The notes beneath the pieces are model-generated. The model did not search any database. It saw only the letters and a list, made by a program, of their open reading frames with translations, and was not told the origin of the DNA. From Amycolatopsis bartoniae (GTDB lineage: Bacteria; Actinomycetota; Actinomycetes; Mycobacteriales; Pseudonocardiaceae): a stretch of 64,000 bases of DNA. Positions within the stretch are counted from its first letter, which is position 1; every line of letters begins with the position of its first letter. Of the stretch, positions 45,902 to 55,963 are shown piece after piece. The position numbers were made by a program, and so were the translations under genes. The stretch covers positions 930,001-994,000 of the forward strand of contig NZ_JACHWH010000001.1 in the NCBI RefSeq assembly GCF_014191255.1, in the 5' to 3' direction.

Positions 45902-47659
45902 ATGACCCGGACTCGCTGGACAGTCGCCGCCCGGTTCTCGCGGACCGATCCGCACCCGGCGGACGCCCTCGACGGGCAGTCGACCAAGACGTTGCTCCCC
46001 GCGCTGGTGCTAGGCGCTCTCGCCACCCTGCTGCTGGCCCTCGGGTCGGTGCTCCCGGTGGTCGACGGCGCGGTCCGCGGCTACCCCAGTGCGCCTCTGC
46101 TGATCGTGCTCGCCGTGGCTCCACTCGCGCTCGCGGGTGCGTTCCTGCTGAGTGGGCGCGTGGCTGCTGCGGCCGGGGTGTTCGCGGGGGTTGCCGCGCT
46201 CGTGCCCGGACGTGCGGTGCTGGACCTGCAGTTCATCGCCGACCCGTCGGCGGCGTCGCGTCCTGAGCTGTACCGGCCGGAGGTGTTCGCCCTGCCCGGG
46301 GCGGGCGTCGGCCTCTGGTTGCTGCTCGCGGGGCACGTGGCAACAGTGGCCGCCGGGATCGTCGCGGTCCGGGCGCTCGGGCCGCGGCCGGACTCCGGCT
46401 CCACGGAACGTGGGCTGCTGCCGGTCGGGCTGGTGGCCGCGGGTGTCGCGGCGATCGGCGTGATGATGGCGCCGTTCTCCGGGAACGACGCCTTCCTGCC
46501 GGTGGGCAGTGCGTTCGAGCGGCCGACCCTGGTGCTGACCGGGTGCCTGCTGCTGGCGTTCGCGTTGCCCGCCGCCGCCGGGCTCGCGATCAGTTCGGGT
46601 TCGGCCGCACTGAGCATGGGCGGGCTGCTCGGGCTCGGGCTAGCCGCTGCCACGGTCGCGTTGCCGGAGCTCGTCTCCGGTGCGGTCGTGACGGGCCTCG
46701 GGGTCTCGGCCGGGCCGGTCGTGGTGCTGGTCGGTGCGCTCGGGCTCGTGGTCGTCGCGTTTCTGCCGTCCGAGGGACAGCCGGTGGCCGTGAGCGACGA
46801 CGAGGCGGGCGAGGCAAAGCTGCCGGGCTCGCCGCGGCTGCAGCGGGTCGCCGGGGTGCTGGGCGTCCTGACGATGCTCGCCGCGATCGCGGGCACCTTC
46901 ACCGATCAGGTGATCGTGACCGGTGAGCTCGGCGGGCCGCAGAGCCCCTCGCGCTGGTTGCTGCTGGTCGCCGGGCTGCTCGTCGGCGTGCTGGGCGTGG
47001 CGATGTTCGTGCCGCGGCTCGCGCCGGTCCTGCGTCCGGTGCTGTCGGTGGCCTGGGTGGGCGTGCCACTCGCCGCCACGGCGGTGCTGACCACGGCGAT
47101 CACCGCCAGCGAGCTCGGTGCCGGGTTGTCGCCGGGGCCGGGGGTGCTGTGGACGTCCGTCGCCGCTGCCACCGCGGTCGCGGTCGCCGTCGTGTCGGTC
47201 ATCGCCGGAATGGTGGAGCGGGACGACAGCGACGAGAGCCTCGACGTCCTGCTCGGGCCGAACATGATCACGCCGCTGGTGGCGGGCGGGATCCTCGCGG
47301 TCGGAGGGTTCGGCACGCCGTCGATCGTCGCGCCGGACTACGTCGAGCCCGCCCTGTGGTCGAACTTCGGCACCCCGTCGTGGGGGCTGCTGCTCGCGCT
47401 GCTGACCGTGCTCGGCGCGTGCTTCCTCGCGCCCCGCAGCCGCCCCGCCCGTGCGACGGCGCTGCTCGCCGGGGCGACGTGCGTGGCCGCGCTCCGCGTC
47501 CTCGCGCTGCCCCTGACCGGGGACCAGATTCCCGGTGCGCACGCCGGCGTCGGGTGGTGGATCGCGCTGGGTTGTGTCGTGGCTCTCGCGATCGCGACCG
47601 TTCTTGCCCCGCGTGGGACGACTCACACCCGAAAAACACCCTCTGGATCCATACGGTGA
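45902..47659 (+). CDS. Large multi-pass membrane protein
   Basis: About 585 residues, composed almost entirely of Ala/Val/Leu/Gly-rich hydrophobic segments, with at least 12 predicted helices. The short polar N-terminus is TRTRWTVAARFSRTDPHPADALDGQ. No transporter signature is visible. Genes of this kind lie between the M23 peptidase and sucC in related actinobacteria. A cytoplasmic acidic loop (SDDEAGEAKLPGSPRL) lies near the middle. Function unknown. Confidence 0.8.
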   Translation: MTRTRWTVAARFSRTDPHPADALDGQSTKTLLPALVLGALATLLLALGSVLPVVDGAVRGYPSAPLLIVLAVAPLALAGAFLLSGRVAAAAGVFAGVAALVPGRAVLDLQFIADPSAASRPELYRPEVFALPGAGVGLWLLLAGHVATVAAGIVAVRALGPRPDSGSTERGLLPVGLVAAGVAAIGVMMAPFSGNDAFLPVGSAFERPTLVLTGCLLLAFALPAAAGLAISSGSAALSMGGLLGLGLAAATVALPELVSGAVVTGLGVSAGPVVVLVGALGLVVVAFLPSEGQPVAVSDDEAGEAKLPGSPRLQRVAGVLGVLTMLAAIAGTFTDQVIVTGELGGPQSPSRWLLLVAGLLVGVLGVAMFVPRLAPVLRPVLSVAWVGVPLAATAVLTTAITASELGAGLSPGPGVLWTSVAAATAVAVAVVSVIAGMVERDDSDESLDVLLGPNMITPLVAGGILAVGGFGTPSIVAPDYVEPALWSNFGTPSWGLLLALLTVLGACFLAPRSRPARATALLAGATCVAALRVLALPLTGDQIPGAHAGVGWWIALGCVVALAIATVLAPRGTTHTRKTPSGSIR

Positions 47660-47805
47660 CAGAGTTCACCGGGTGCGGCGCCCCGCGTCTTCCCCCAGGT
47701 CGCTAGGGTCGTTCCCGTCCGGCAGCATGGTTTGCAACAAGCACGCATCTGGACCGCCTCATCGCAGGTCAACACAGTGGCGTGTGTCGTCAGGAGACTG
47801 GAGTA

Positions 47806-48975
47806 GTGGACCTCTACGAATACCAGGCGAAGGATCTCTTCGCCGCCCACGGTGTGCCGGTTCTGCCCGGTGCCGTTGCGAGTACCCCGGAAGAAGCGCA
47901 GGCCGCCGCCGAGAGGATCGGTGGTCAGGTTGTGGTCAAGGCGCAGGTGAAGACCGGTGGTCGTGGTAAGGCCGGTGGTGTGAAGCTGGCCCAGGACCCG
48001 GCCGAGGCCAAGGAGAAGGCTCAGGCGATCCTTGGTTTGGACATCAAGGGTCACGTCACGCATCGGGTGTTGGTGACCGAGGCGTCGGATATCGCGCAGG
48101 AGTACTACTTCTCCTTCCTGCTCGATCGCGCGAACCGCACCTTCCTGGCGATGGCCTCGGCCGAGGGGGGTATGGAGATCGAGCAGCTCGCGGTCGAGCG
48201 CCCCGACGCGCTGGCCAAGGTGCCGGTCGATGCGATCGCCGGGGTCGACAAGGCCAAGGCGCTGGAGATCCTGACCCAGGGCAATTTCCCCGAGGTGATC
48301 CGCGAGCAGGCCGCCGAGGTGGTGGTGAAGCTGTGGGAGACCTTCGTCGCCGAGGACGCCACCCTGGTCGAGGTCAACCCGCTGGTGCGTGACCCGCAGG
48401 ACAAGATCGTGGCCCTGGATGGCAAGGTCACGCTGGATGAGAACGCCTCGTTCCGCCACCCCGGGCATGAGGAGTTGGTGGACAAGCAGGCCGAGGACCC
48501 GCTGGAGGCCAAGGCCAAGGCGAAGAACCTCAACTACGTCAAGCTCGATGGTGAGGTCGGCATCATCGGCAACGGTGCCGGGCTGGTCATGTCCACCCTG
48601 GACGTCGTGGCCTACGCCGGGGAGAAACACGGTGGGGTGAAGCCGGCGAACTTCCTCGACATCGGGGGCGGCGCCTCCGCGGAGGTGATGGCCGCCGGGC
48701 TGGACGTCATCCTCAACGACCCCGCGGTCAAGTCGGTGTTCGTCAACGTGTTCGGTGGGATCACCGCCTGTGACGCGGTCGCGACCGGCATCGTCGAAGC
48801 GCTGAAGATCCTGGGTGAGGAGGCCACCAAGCCGCTGGTGGTGCGTCTGGACGGGAACAATGTCGAGGAGGGCCGCCGGATCCTCAACGAGGCGAACCAC
48901 CCGCTGGTGACGCAGGTGGACACCATGGACAACGCGGCGGACAAGGCTGCCGAACTCGCGGCGGCAGGAGCGTAG
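47806..48975 (+). CDS. sucC: Succinyl-CoA synthetase beta subunit
   Basis: 389 residues with an ATP-grasp fold. [19 protein letters not shown] at the start, [18 protein letters not shown] for nucleotide binding, and [19 protein letters not shown] and [14 protein letters not shown] are standard. With SucD it interconverts succinyl-CoA and succinate in the TCA cycle with substrate-level phosphorylation. The GTG at 47806 gives the canonical N-terminus, with AGGAG 9 bases upstream. It uses many GGT and other T-ending codons, as often seen in highly expressed genes. Confidence 0.97.
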   Translation: MDLYEYQAKDLFAAHGVPVLPGAVASTPEEAQAAAERIGGQVVVKAQVKTGGRGKAGGVKLAQDPAEAKEKAQAILGLDIKGHVTHRVLVTEASDIAQEYYFSFLLDRANRTFLAMASAEGGMEIEQLAVERPDALAKVPVDAIAGVDKAKALEILTQGNFPEVIREQAAEVVVKLWETFVAEDATLVEVNPLVRDPQDKIVALDGKVTLDENASFRHPGHEELVDKQAEDPLEAKAKAKNLNYVKLDGEVGIIGNGAGLVMSTLDVVAYAGEKHGGVKPANFLDIGGGASAEVMAAGLDVILNDPAVKSVFVNVFGGITACDAVATGIVEALKILGEEATKPLVVRLDGNNVEEGRRILNEANHPLVTQVDTMDNAADKAAELAAAGA

Positions 48976-48979
48976 AACA

Positions 48980-49909
48980 ATGTCGATCTTCCTTGACTCT
49001 GACAGCAAGATCATCGTTCAGGGCATCACCGGGTCCGAGGGCACCAAACACGCGACCAAGATGCTGCAGGCCGGCGCGAACATCGTCGGCGGGGTGAACG
49101 CCCGCAAGGCCGGGCAGACCGTGACTCTCGCCGGGAAGGACCTCACCGTGTTCGGCACGGTCGAGGAGGCCATCAAGGAAACCGGCGCCGACGTGTCGGT
49201 CATCTTCGTGCCGCCGCGCTTCGCCAAAGACGCGGTGATCGAGGCCATCGACGCGCAGATCCCGCTCGCGGTGGTGATCACCGAGGGCATCCCGGTGCAC
49301 GATTCGGCCTACTTCTGGGCCCACGCCGTGGCGAAGGGCAACAAAACCCGGATCATCGGGCCGAACTGCCCCGGCGTCATCTCCCCCGGTAAGTCGAACG
49401 CGGGCATCATCCCGGCCAACATCACCGGCCCCGGCAAGATCGGTCTCGTCTCCAAGTCCGGGACGCTGACGTATCAGATGATGTACGAGCTGCGCGACAT
49501 CGGCTTCTCCACCGCCGTCGGCATCGGCGGGGACCCGGTCATCGGCACCACCCACATCGACGCCCTCGAAGCGTTCCAGGCCGATCCCGAGACCGAGGTC
49601 ATCGTCATGATCGGCGAAATCGGCGGCGACGCCGAAGAACGCGCCGCGGCCTACATCAAGGACAACGTCACCAAACCCGTCGTCGGCTACGTCGCCGGGT
49701 TCACCGCCCCCGAAGGCAAAACCATGGGCCACGCCGGCGCCATCGTGTCCGGCTCCGCCGGCACCGCCCAAGCCAAGAAGGAAGCCCTCGAAGCCGCCGG
49801 CGTCAAGGTCGGCAAGACACCATCCGAAACCGCCGCACTCGCCCGGAAAGCGCTTTCAGTCACCAACTCGCCAGAATCGGCCGTCCCGGTTGACGGAGCA
49901 CCGAGATGA
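48980..49909 (+). CDS. sucD: Succinyl-CoA synthetase alpha subunit
   Basis: 309 residues. CoA-binding [26 protein letters not shown] at the start, phospho-histidine region [21 protein letters not shown], and [19 protein letters not shown] are family motifs. It follows sucC by four bases. The C-terminus has an unusual extension of about 17 residues after LARKAL ([17 protein letters not shown]), and its last 50 bases overlap the convergent MFS gene. Confidence 0.96.
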   Translation: MSIFLDSDSKIIVQGITGSEGTKHATKMLQAGANIVGGVNARKAGQTVTLAGKDLTVFGTVEEAIKETGADVSVIFVPPRFAKDAVIEAIDAQIPLAVVITEGIPVHDSAYFWAHAVAKGNKTRIIGPNCPGVISPGKSNAGIIPANITGPGKIGLVSKSGTLTYQMMYELRDIGFSTAVGIGGDPVIGTTHIDALEAFQADPETEVIVMIGEIGGDAEERAAAYIKDNVTKPVVGYVAGFTAPEGKTMGHAGAIVSGSAGTAQAKKEALEAAGVKVGKTPSETAALARKALSVTNSPESAVPVDGAPR

Positions 49910-51050
49910 GCGTGGCGGCCACCAGGCCGAGCAGTGCGGTCACGCCGAAGCCCGCGGTGCCAACATAGGCGGCGAGCAGTACGCCGAGCAGTCCGCCGAC
50001 GGCCTTGGCGCCGTAGAAGAAGCTCGGCAGGGCAAGGCGTTCGCCGAAGTGGCCCTGCACGATTCCCGGCAGCAGTGCATAACACGCGCCAGCGGCGGCA
50101 CCGGCGAGACAGGCTCCGACGGTCGGCGCCACCAATACCAGCAGCTGCGCGACTCCTGCGGTCGCCAACGCTCCACAAAGGACCGTACGACGACCGAACC
50201 TCACGCCCGCCCAGGCAGCGCCGACGCGAGTGAGCCCGCTGGTAGCGGCGAACAGTCCCGCGGCGAGCAGTCCGTGGAACGCGGCCAGGTACGCGATGTC
50301 GAAGAGCGCCACCGCGGCCGCTCCCGCCACGGCGAGGTACAGCAGCCACGCCACCGGGCAGCGGAGCGCCTCGGCGACCGAGTACTGCCGGATCGCGGGG
50401 CGGTTGTGCCGCAGGTCGCGGTTCAGGGTCTTGTCGAGCGCCCACTGGCGGGGGTCGAGGTGCCGGGGCCACCAGTCGTCGGGCGGGGTACGCAGGATCA
50501 GTGCCGCGCCGAGCGCCAGGACGAGCACGACGGCGGCCGCGGGCGTCGGTCCCGTGAGCAGGAAGGGAATCGAGCCGTAGGCGAAGGCTCCGGTCACCAC
50601 GGCGACCAGCGACGGCCGCTCGGGATACCAGCGCGCGACGGTGCTCTGGCAGGTGCCGTAGACCAGCCCGGCGCCGGCGCCCCCGAGCACGGCGTGACTG
50701 GCCAGCACGACGGGAAACTCCCGCGCGGCGGCCAGTGCCACGAACCCCGCCGCGCACAGCACCCCGCCGACGGCCAGGGTCACGGCAGGTGGCAGCCGCG
50801 TGGCGACGAAGACGGTGGCGCTCTGGCAAACCGTCCAGACGGCGAGGACCCAGCAGCCCTGCTGCCAGGTCCAGCCACGCTCGGCGACGAGCCCGGGCAG
50901 CAGCGCGCCGTAGCCGTACTGCCCGGCCCCGGCCGCGAGCATCACCGCCCACGCCGCGACGAGCACCCAGACCCGCGGTCTCCCCAGCAGGAGGCGGTCC
51001 GTCTCGCCGATGCGGTAGCGCCTGCCGTAGAAGTCCTGGATAAGTTGCAT
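49860..51050 (-). CDS. MFS transporter (OFA-like)
   Basis: 396 residues with 12 predicted helices. The first segment ([38 protein letters not shown] in pieces) and the loop after helix 4 resemble the oxalate/formate antiporter group of the major facilitator superfamily. Its substrate is probably an organic anion. A palindromic sequence overlaps the start codon, so expression is likely repressor-controlled. Its 3' end overlaps sucD antisense by 50 bases. Confidence 0.87.
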   Translation of the reverse strand: MQLIQDFYGRRYRIGETDRLLLGRPRVWVLVAAWAVMLAAGAGQYGYGALLPGLVAERGWTWQQGCWVLAVWTVCQSATVFVATRLPPAVTLAVGGVLCAAGFVALAAAREFPVVLASHAVLGGAGAGLVYGTCQSTVARWYPERPSLVAVVTGAFAYGSIPFLLTGPTPAAAVVLVLALGAALILRTPPDDWWPRHLDPRQWALDKTLNRDLRHNRPAIRQYSVAEALRCPVAWLLYLAVAGAAAVALFDIAYLAAFHGLLAAGLFAATSGLTRVGAAWAGVRFGRRTVLCGALATAGVAQLLVLVAPTVGACLAGAAAGACYALLPGIVQGHFGERLALPSFFYGAKAVGGLLGVLLAAYVGTAGFGVTALLGLVAATLISVLRQPGRPILASW

Positions 51051-51067
51051 ACAGTATGTCGTATACG
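51048..51067 (-). promoter_or_regulatory. Tandem palindromes at the MFS start
   Basis: CATACAGTATG (51048-51058) and CGTATACG (51060-51067) are both perfect palindromes. They overlap the start codon and the likely -10 region. GntR- or TetR-like proteins bind such sites; no regulator gene is adjacent. Confidence 0.5.
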
Positions 51068-51591
51068 GTGATGGTTGCGTTCGGGTCGCGAAAGGGCAAC
51101 TGCTGGGACTCGGTGCTGGGCGGGGTGGATGGGGCCGGTTGTGTTGGGTGCGGCGGTGAGAGCTTCCGCGGCCTCGCCCGGCCGGACTTGGGGTCGGCCA
51201 CGATGGGGAGCACGCCTCAAGGCGGCCAGCTCGGCCGATCCGGTCAGGGCGGTCAGGGCGGTCAGGGCGGTCAGGGCGGCAGGGCGACCAGCGCCGCCAA
51301 CGCGACCAGCACGGCCAGCCCGGTCAGCGCGGTCAGCGCGGCCAGGGCGGCCTACCCGGTCAGCGCGGCCAGCCCGGCCAACGCGGTCAGGGCGGCAGGG
51401 CGGCAGGGCGACCAGCGCCGCCAACGCGACCAGCCCGGCCAGCACGGTCAGCACGGTCAGCACGGTCAGCACGGTCAGCACGGTCAGGAGCAGCGTCCCA
51501 CGGCGCAGGGCCGGGGCCGGACCGCTGACTCCGCCACCGTCGAGGCCACAAGGCCGCAGGTCATGACGGGTTCGACCGGGGCAGGCCGCGG
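51068..51591. repeat. Gap with 9-bp tandem repeats
   Basis: From 51236 to 51275 the word GGTCAGGGC repeats about four times. From 51436 to 51486 GGTCAGCAC repeats five times. Between are mixed units (GGTCAGCGC, GCCAGCCC, GGCAGGGC). A longer block GGCAGGGCGACCAGCGCCGC recurs at about 51278 and 51403. Frames through it encode only Gly-Gln or Thr-Val-Leu repeats. No gene is supported. Confidence 0.7.
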
Positions 51592-52059
51592 TCAGGAGCG
51601 GGAGAAGGCGGTGCGCAGCCAGTTGGCCGCCAGCAGGATGATCGCCACGAGGGCGAGGACCAGGCCGATCCCGGGACCGCCGCCGGCAACGCCGTTCGCT
51701 CCGGCCGACTGCTGCGACCACACCGCGAGCAGGCCGTCGACCGAGGAGAACCAGCCGCCGATGGCGCACACCCACGTCATCCACCACAGGCGCGTGCTCA
51801 GGGCCAGCGCGGAGCACAGCACACCGATCACCGTGGACGTCGCGGCGAACAGTTGCGGGATCGCCCCGGCCCGGCCCAAGAGCACCTGCCAGCCCACGTG
51901 CCCGCCCGCCCACGGCAGCAACTGCGCGATCAGCAGCACGAACACCAGCACCGACAGGATGAACCCGCGCCGCCCCAGCTCGACCGTGCGGGCGGCCTTC
52001 CTGCCGATCTCGTCGACGTCCGCACCCAGCCGGTCGACGTCCGTCTCGTGCTCGGTCAT
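51592..52059 (-). CDS. Four-helix membrane protein downstream of miaB (Rv2732c-like)
   Basis: 155 residues. A charged N-terminus (TEHETDVDRLGADVDEIGRKAARTVELGRRG) leads to four predicted helices (about 33-52, 62-88, 90-110, 127-148). Position directly after miaB on the same strand matches the conserved membrane protein Rv2732c of mycobacteria. Function unknown. GGAG precedes the ATG at 52059. Confidence 0.8.
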   Translation of the reverse strand: MTEHETDVDRLGADVDEIGRKAARTVELGRRGFILSVLVFVLLIAQLLPWAGGHVGWQVLLGRAGAIPQLFAATSTVIGVLCSALALSTRLWWMTWVCAIGGWFSSVDGLLAVWSQQSAGANGVAGGGPGIGLVLALVAIILLAANWLRTAFSRS

Positions 52060-52296
52060 GCGCTCCACCCGCCTGTCGCCACGTGCGGGCTGGGGGCGCC
52101 GCACTCCATCCGCTGCTGGGACCTCAGCACGGCTGCCCGCGCCACCGGGCGAACGACCCAGCTGCGCGCCGCCACGGGCGAGCGCCGGAGAAGCCGCACT
52201 CCGTCCAGCCGGGGCGCCAGCGTGGCTGTCCGCCCAAACCTTCCCTGCTCGGTCATCCGGCCCACCGGCCCGTCGCCGCGCGCTTCGTCACGGTGG

Positions 52297-53790
52297 TCAT
52301 GCGCCGCACCCGCCCGTGACCGGTTGCTGCGTCTTCGGGACGCCGAAGGACGGGAGGCCGAGGCTGACGCCGTCGGTTTTCGGGCGCAGGCCCGCTTCCA
52401 CGTTGTCCCCCGCGCGGGTGCGGCGGTGCGTCAGAACGTCACCGTCCGCGACCAGGTGGTGCGGGGCGCCGTAGGTGACCACCGTCTCGACCACGTCACC
52501 CGGCCGCACGGCGCGGTCGACCGCGGGGCCTGCCGGGGTGAAGTGCACGAGCCTGCCGTCGCGGGCGCGGCCGCTCATCCGCTGCGTTTCGGCGTCCTTG
52601 CGGCCCTCGCCGGTGGCGACGAGCAGCTCCACCTTCTGCCCGACGAGCTTCTTGTTCTCCTGCCACGCGATGTCGTTCTGCAGCTCGACGAGCCGGTCGT
52701 AGCGCTCCTGCACGACCTCCTTCGGCAGCTGCCCCGGCATCTCCGCCGCGGGAGTACCCGGGCGCTTCGAGTACTGGAACGTGAAGGCGCTCGAGAACCG
52801 CGCCTGCCGCACGACGTCGAGCGTCGCCTGGAAATCCTCTTCGGTCTCGCCAGGGAAGCCGACGATGATGTCGGTGGTGATGGCCGCGTCCGGCATCGCC
52901 GCGCGCACCTTGTCCAGAATGGACAGGTAGCGGCTCGACCGGTACGACCGCCGCATCTCCTTCAGCACCCGGTCCGAGCCCGACTGCAGGGGCATGTGCA
53001 GCTGGTGGCACACGTTCGGCGTCTCGGCCATCGCGTCGATCACGTCGTCGGTGAACGCCGCCGGGTGCGGCGACGTGAAGCGCAGGCGCTCCAGCCCGTC
53101 CACGGAACCGCAGGCACGCAACAGTTTCGAGAACGCCTGCCGGTCGCCGAACTCGACGCCGTAGGAGTTGACGTTCTGACCCAGCAGCGTCACTTCGAGC
53201 ACACCCTCGGCGACGAGCGCCTCGACCTCGGCCAGCACCTCACCCGGACGGCGGTCGCGCTCCTTGCCCCGCAGCGACGGCACGATGCAGAACGTGCACG
53301 TGTTGTTGCAGCCCACCGAAATCGACACCCAGCCCGAATAGGCCGAGTCGCGGCGGGCGGGCAGCGTCGAGGGGAACGTTTCGAGCGACTCGAGGATCTC
53401 CACCTCGGCCTCGGCGTTGTGCCGGGCGCGTTCGAGCAGCACCGGGAGCGAACCGAGGTTGTGCGTGCCGAACACGACATCCACCCACGGCGCCCGCTTG
53501 ACGATCTCGCCGCGATCCTTCTGCGCGAGGCAGCCACCCACCGCGATCTGCATGCCGGGGTTCGCGTCCTTCGCCGGGCGCAGGTGCCCGAGAGTGCCGT
53601 ACAGCTTGTTGTCCGCGTTCTCGCGCACGGCGCACGTGTTGAACACGACGAGGTCCGGCGCGGCTCCTTCGAGAGCCGGCACGTAGCCCGCTTCCTCCAG
53701 CTGCCCGGCGAGGCGCTCGGAGTCGTGCACGTTCATCTGACAGCCGAACGTGCGAATTTGGTAGGTTTTGCCGACCTCTGTCGTACTCAT
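52297..53790 (-). CDS. miaB: tRNA-2-methylthio-N6-dimethylallyladenosine synthase MiaB
   Basis: A 497-residue radical-SAM methylthiotransferase acting on i6A37 of tRNA. The N-terminal cluster-binding domain has [25 protein letters not shown] and VGGCLAQ; the radical-SAM cluster is CNNTCTFC; the C-terminal TRAM domain ends near [18 protein letters not shown]. The last 40 residues are a basic tail. It has a leaderless -10 box. With TsaB, TsaD and TsaE, this window encodes modification of A37 in two tRNA classes. Confidence 0.96.
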   Translation of the reverse strand: MSTTEVGKTYQIRTFGCQMNVHDSERLAGQLEEAGYVPALEGAAPDLVVFNTCAVRENADNKLYGTLGHLRPAKDANPGMQIAVGGCLAQKDRGEIVKRAPWVDVVFGTHNLGSLPVLLERARHNAEAEVEILESLETFPSTLPARRDSAYSGWVSISVGCNNTCTFCIVPSLRGKERDRRPGEVLAEVEALVAEGVLEVTLLGQNVNSYGVEFGDRQAFSKLLRACGSVDGLERLRFTSPHPAAFTDDVIDAMAETPNVCHQLHMPLQSGSDRVLKEMRRSYRSSRYLSILDKVRAAMPDAAITTDIIVGFPGETEEDFQATLDVVRQARFSSAFTFQYSKRPGTPAAEMPGQLPKEVVQERYDRLVELQNDIAWQENKKLVGQKVELLVATGEGRKDAETQRMSGRARDGRLVHFTPAGPAVDRAVRPGDVVETVVTYGAPHHLVADGDVLTHRRTRAGDNVEAGLRPKTDGVSLGLPSFGVPKTQQPVTGGCGA

Positions 53791-53798
53791 CGCCTACC

Positions 53799-53804
53799 AG
53801 GGTA
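53799..53804 (-). promoter_or_regulatory. Leaderless -10 box for miaB
   Basis: TACCCT on the minus strand lies 8 bases before the ATG at 53790. Confidence 0.55.
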
Positions 53805-53867
53805 AACCCGGAAAAGCACGGCCGATTCCGGGGCACCACCAGGCGCGGCGGGTGGCCGGAGTGGCGG

Positions 53868-54098
53868 GCGTTGAGCGGGAGCTGGGGGCGCGGCCAACGA
53901 CGACCTGGGTGCATCGGTTGGCGGCGGCCCGAGGGCGCACGGGGCCGAGCGGGTGGCACATCAACGCCGAAGGGGTGTCCTCGCGTGGGACAGGCGGCAG
54001 GCGTTGAGCGGGAGCTGGGGGGCGGCCAACGACCTGAGTGCATCGGGCCGGTGGCGCATCGACGCCGAAGGGGCGCCCTCGCATGGGACAGGTGGCGC
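53868..54098. repeat. 133-bp tandem duplication, diverged
   Basis: GCGTTGAGCGGGAGCTGGGG starts at 53868 and again at 54001. Each copy continues with GCGGCCAACGAC, TGCATCGG, CATC(A/G)ACGCCGAAGGGG and TCGC(G/A)TGGGACAGG. The second copy has a deletion of about 37 bases. It lies in the gene-free stretch 53805-54396; the rest (54100-54396) shows nothing I can assign. Confidence 0.8.
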
Positions 54099-54396
54099 AC
54101 GCGTGCAAAAGCGGCGGCGCGGGATGCAGTGACGCGAGGTGGTGCGCAGGGCAGGCGGCGCGCACCAATGCGAGACGGCCCGTCGATGTGAGGGCGGCGG
54201 CACACCCCGGTGGTGTGGGCAACCCGCACGAGAGGGTGGCTCGTCCGCGCGACGGGCGAAGTAACAAGGCGGCGGTACGGGTGACCTCCGCAAGGACTTC
54301 TCAAGGTCCGCGAGCCGCGTAGAGGATGGAGCACGGCCCCCTAAGCCCAGGAGACCCGACAACCCCGGGAGTCAGGTCGCAGCCCGACTGCCCGGA

Positions 54397-54744
54397 TCAC
54401 AACCCCAGGTGCACGCGCAGCGCCTGGTCCAGCTTCGCCATCACCGCGGGCGGTACCTGGCCCGTCTTCCTCCCTATCCGCTCCACCGACACCGAGCGGA
54501 CCTGCTCCGCCTGGGCTTTCGAGTCCACCTTCAGCCCGCAGGCGCTCGCGGGCAGCAGGACCTGGAACGGATACACCCGGGTGGTGTTCGACGTCACCGG
54601 TACGACCGTCACGACCCCCCGGCCGAGCCGGGACGCTGCCGCGTTCGCTCCGTCGTTGCTGACGATCACCGCTGGGCGCGTCTTGCTCGCCTCGGCGCCT
54701 CGCACCGGTTCGAGGTCCACGAGCCGGATCTCCGCACGCCGCAT
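54397..54744 (-). CDS. MazF/PemK-family toxin
   Basis: 115 residues, a small SH3-barrel endoribonuclease of the MazF type. [31 protein letters not shown] at the start, [11 protein letters not shown] in the middle and [14 protein letters not shown] near the end are family hallmarks. It would cleave mRNA when freed from its antitoxin. The start overlaps the antitoxin stop (GTGATG: GTG 54747 or ATG 54744). Confidence 0.92.
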   Translation of the reverse strand: MRRAEIRLVDLEPVRGAEASKTRPAVIVSNDGANAAASRLGRGVVTVVPVTSNTTRVYPFQVLLPASACGLKVDSKAQAEQVRSVSVERIGRKTGQVPPAVMAKLDQALRVHLGL

Positions 54745-54965
54745 CACCGACCCGTCAGCCCGTCACCCGCGGCGGACTCCCACAGCGCGGCGTCCTCGAT
54801 CTCCCATTCCTCCCACGCGTCGGCATAGGACTCCTCCAGCTGCGAGGCACGCAGCAGCTCGATGGCCCTGTGCAACACGGCGGACCGGGACCCCGCCTGT
54901 GTCTCCGCCGCGTACTCGTCCAGGAAGGCGACGTCCTCCTCCCCCAGACTCACACTCAGCTTCAT
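54744..54965 (-). CDS. RHH/MazE-like antitoxin
   Basis: 73 residues. The N-terminus [38 protein letters not shown] is a ribbon-helix-helix DNA-binding domain. The acidic C-terminus ([24 protein letters not shown]) is the unstructured part that normally inhibits MazF. The ATG at 54965 is leaderless, 7 bases after TAGCAT. It overlaps the toxin gene, so translation is coupled, and it likely autorepresses through the repeats upstream. Confidence 0.9.
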   Translation of the reverse strand: MKLSVSLGEEDVAFLDEYAAETQAGSRSAVLHRAIELLRASQLEESYADAWEEWEIEDAALWESAAGDGLTGR

Positions 54966-54972
54966 ACCCAGC

Positions 54973-55003
54973 ATGCTACCCCCTTTGCTACCCGCATGCT
55001 ACC
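54973..55003 (-). promoter_or_regulatory. Promoter and three operator repeats of the toxin-antitoxin pair
   Basis: TGCTACC occurs at 54974, 54986 and 54997, spaced 11-12 bases (one helical turn), as RHH antitoxins prefer. The first copy includes the -10 box TAGCAT (minus strand 54978-54973). Confidence 0.6.
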
Positions 55004-55157
55004 TCTTCGCGACCCGGCCCGCACCCCTGCTCATCTCCTACTAAGGTTCCTGCCGGGTGCGCAGATGACACCTAGGTTGCTTTTGGTCCGTTTTGCGGGC
55101 GTCAACCGCCACTTCGGTGTTAGATCGCCGGATGGGCAGGGGTGTATGGAGGGATCG

Positions 55158-55910
55158 ATGACCACAGCGACGTCGCCGGCGATGATCAAGGCGACTGGCG
55201 TCAACAAGTTCTTCGGCGAGCTGCACGTGCTGAAGGACATCAACCTGGAGGTTCCGCGCGGCCAGGTCGTCGTCGTGCTCGGTCCTTCGGGTTCGGGCAA
55301 GTCCACGCTCTGCCGCGCGATCAACCGGCTCGAGCCGATCAACTCGGGGGAGATCTCCGTCGACGGCAAGCCGCTGCCCGCCGAGGGCAAGGCGCTCGCC
55401 GCGCTGCGCGCCGACGTCGGCATGGTCTTCCAGTCGTTCAACCTGTTCGCGCACAAGAGCATCGTGGAGAACGTCATGCTCGCGCCGGTGAAGGTGCGCA
55501 AGCAGTCCTCCGCCGAGGCGCGCAAGACCGCGATGGAACTGCTGGAGCGCGTGGGCATCGCCAACCAGGCGGAGAAGTACCCGGCTCAGCTGTCCGGCGG
55601 GCAGCAGCAGCGCGCCGCGATCGCCCGCGCGCTCGCGATGAAGCCGAAGGTGATGCTGTTCGACGAGCCGACCTCCGCGCTGGACCCGGAAATGGTCCAG
55701 GAGGTGCTCGACACGATGACGGGCCTGGCGGCCGACGGCATGACCATGCTCGTCGTCACCCACGAGATGGGTTTCGCGCGCCGCGCCGCGCACCGGGTGG
55801 TGTTCATGGCCGACGGTGAGATCGTCGAGGACGCCACGCCGGACGAGTTCTTCACCCAGCCGAAGTCCGAACGTGCGAAGGACTTCCTCGGCAAGATCCT
55901 TACCCACTAG
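55158..55910 (+). CDS. gluA: Glutamate/amino-acid ABC transporter ATP-binding protein
   Basis: 250 residues of the polar amino acid uptake family. Walker A is GPSGSGKST, signature [16 protein letters not shown], Walker [16 protein letters not shown]. The closest named relatives are GluA of Corynebacterium and GlnQ. The ATG at 55158 has GGAGGG four to nine bases upstream; ATG 55146 is an alternative. First gene of a four-gene operon with binding protein and two permeases. Confidence 0.93.
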   Translation: MTTATSPAMIKATGVNKFFGELHVLKDINLEVPRGQVVVVLGPSGSGKSTLCRAINRLEPINSGEISVDGKPLPAEGKALAALRADVGMVFQSFNLFAHKSIVENVMLAPVKVRKQSSAEARKTAMELLERVGIANQAEKYPAQLSGGQQQRAAIARALAMKPKVMLFDEPTSALDPEMVQEVLDTMTGLAADGMTMLVVTHEMGFARRAAHRVVFMADGEIVEDATPDEFFTQPKSERAKDFLGKILTH

Positions 55911-55963
55911 CAGGTTCGCGGCGCGACGTGCGCCGCACCGACCCAGGAAGCAGGAGAGTTCGA

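Noticed and set aside
51236-51490. CRISPR-like array
   Set aside because: The repeats are 9 bp with no unique spacers and no cas genes nearby.
51056-52474. A collagen-like Gly-Gln-Gly frame starting beside the MFS promoter
   Set aside because: It arises from 9-bp repeats and continues antisense to a conserved membrane-protein gene. The ATG lies inside palindromic operator sequence.
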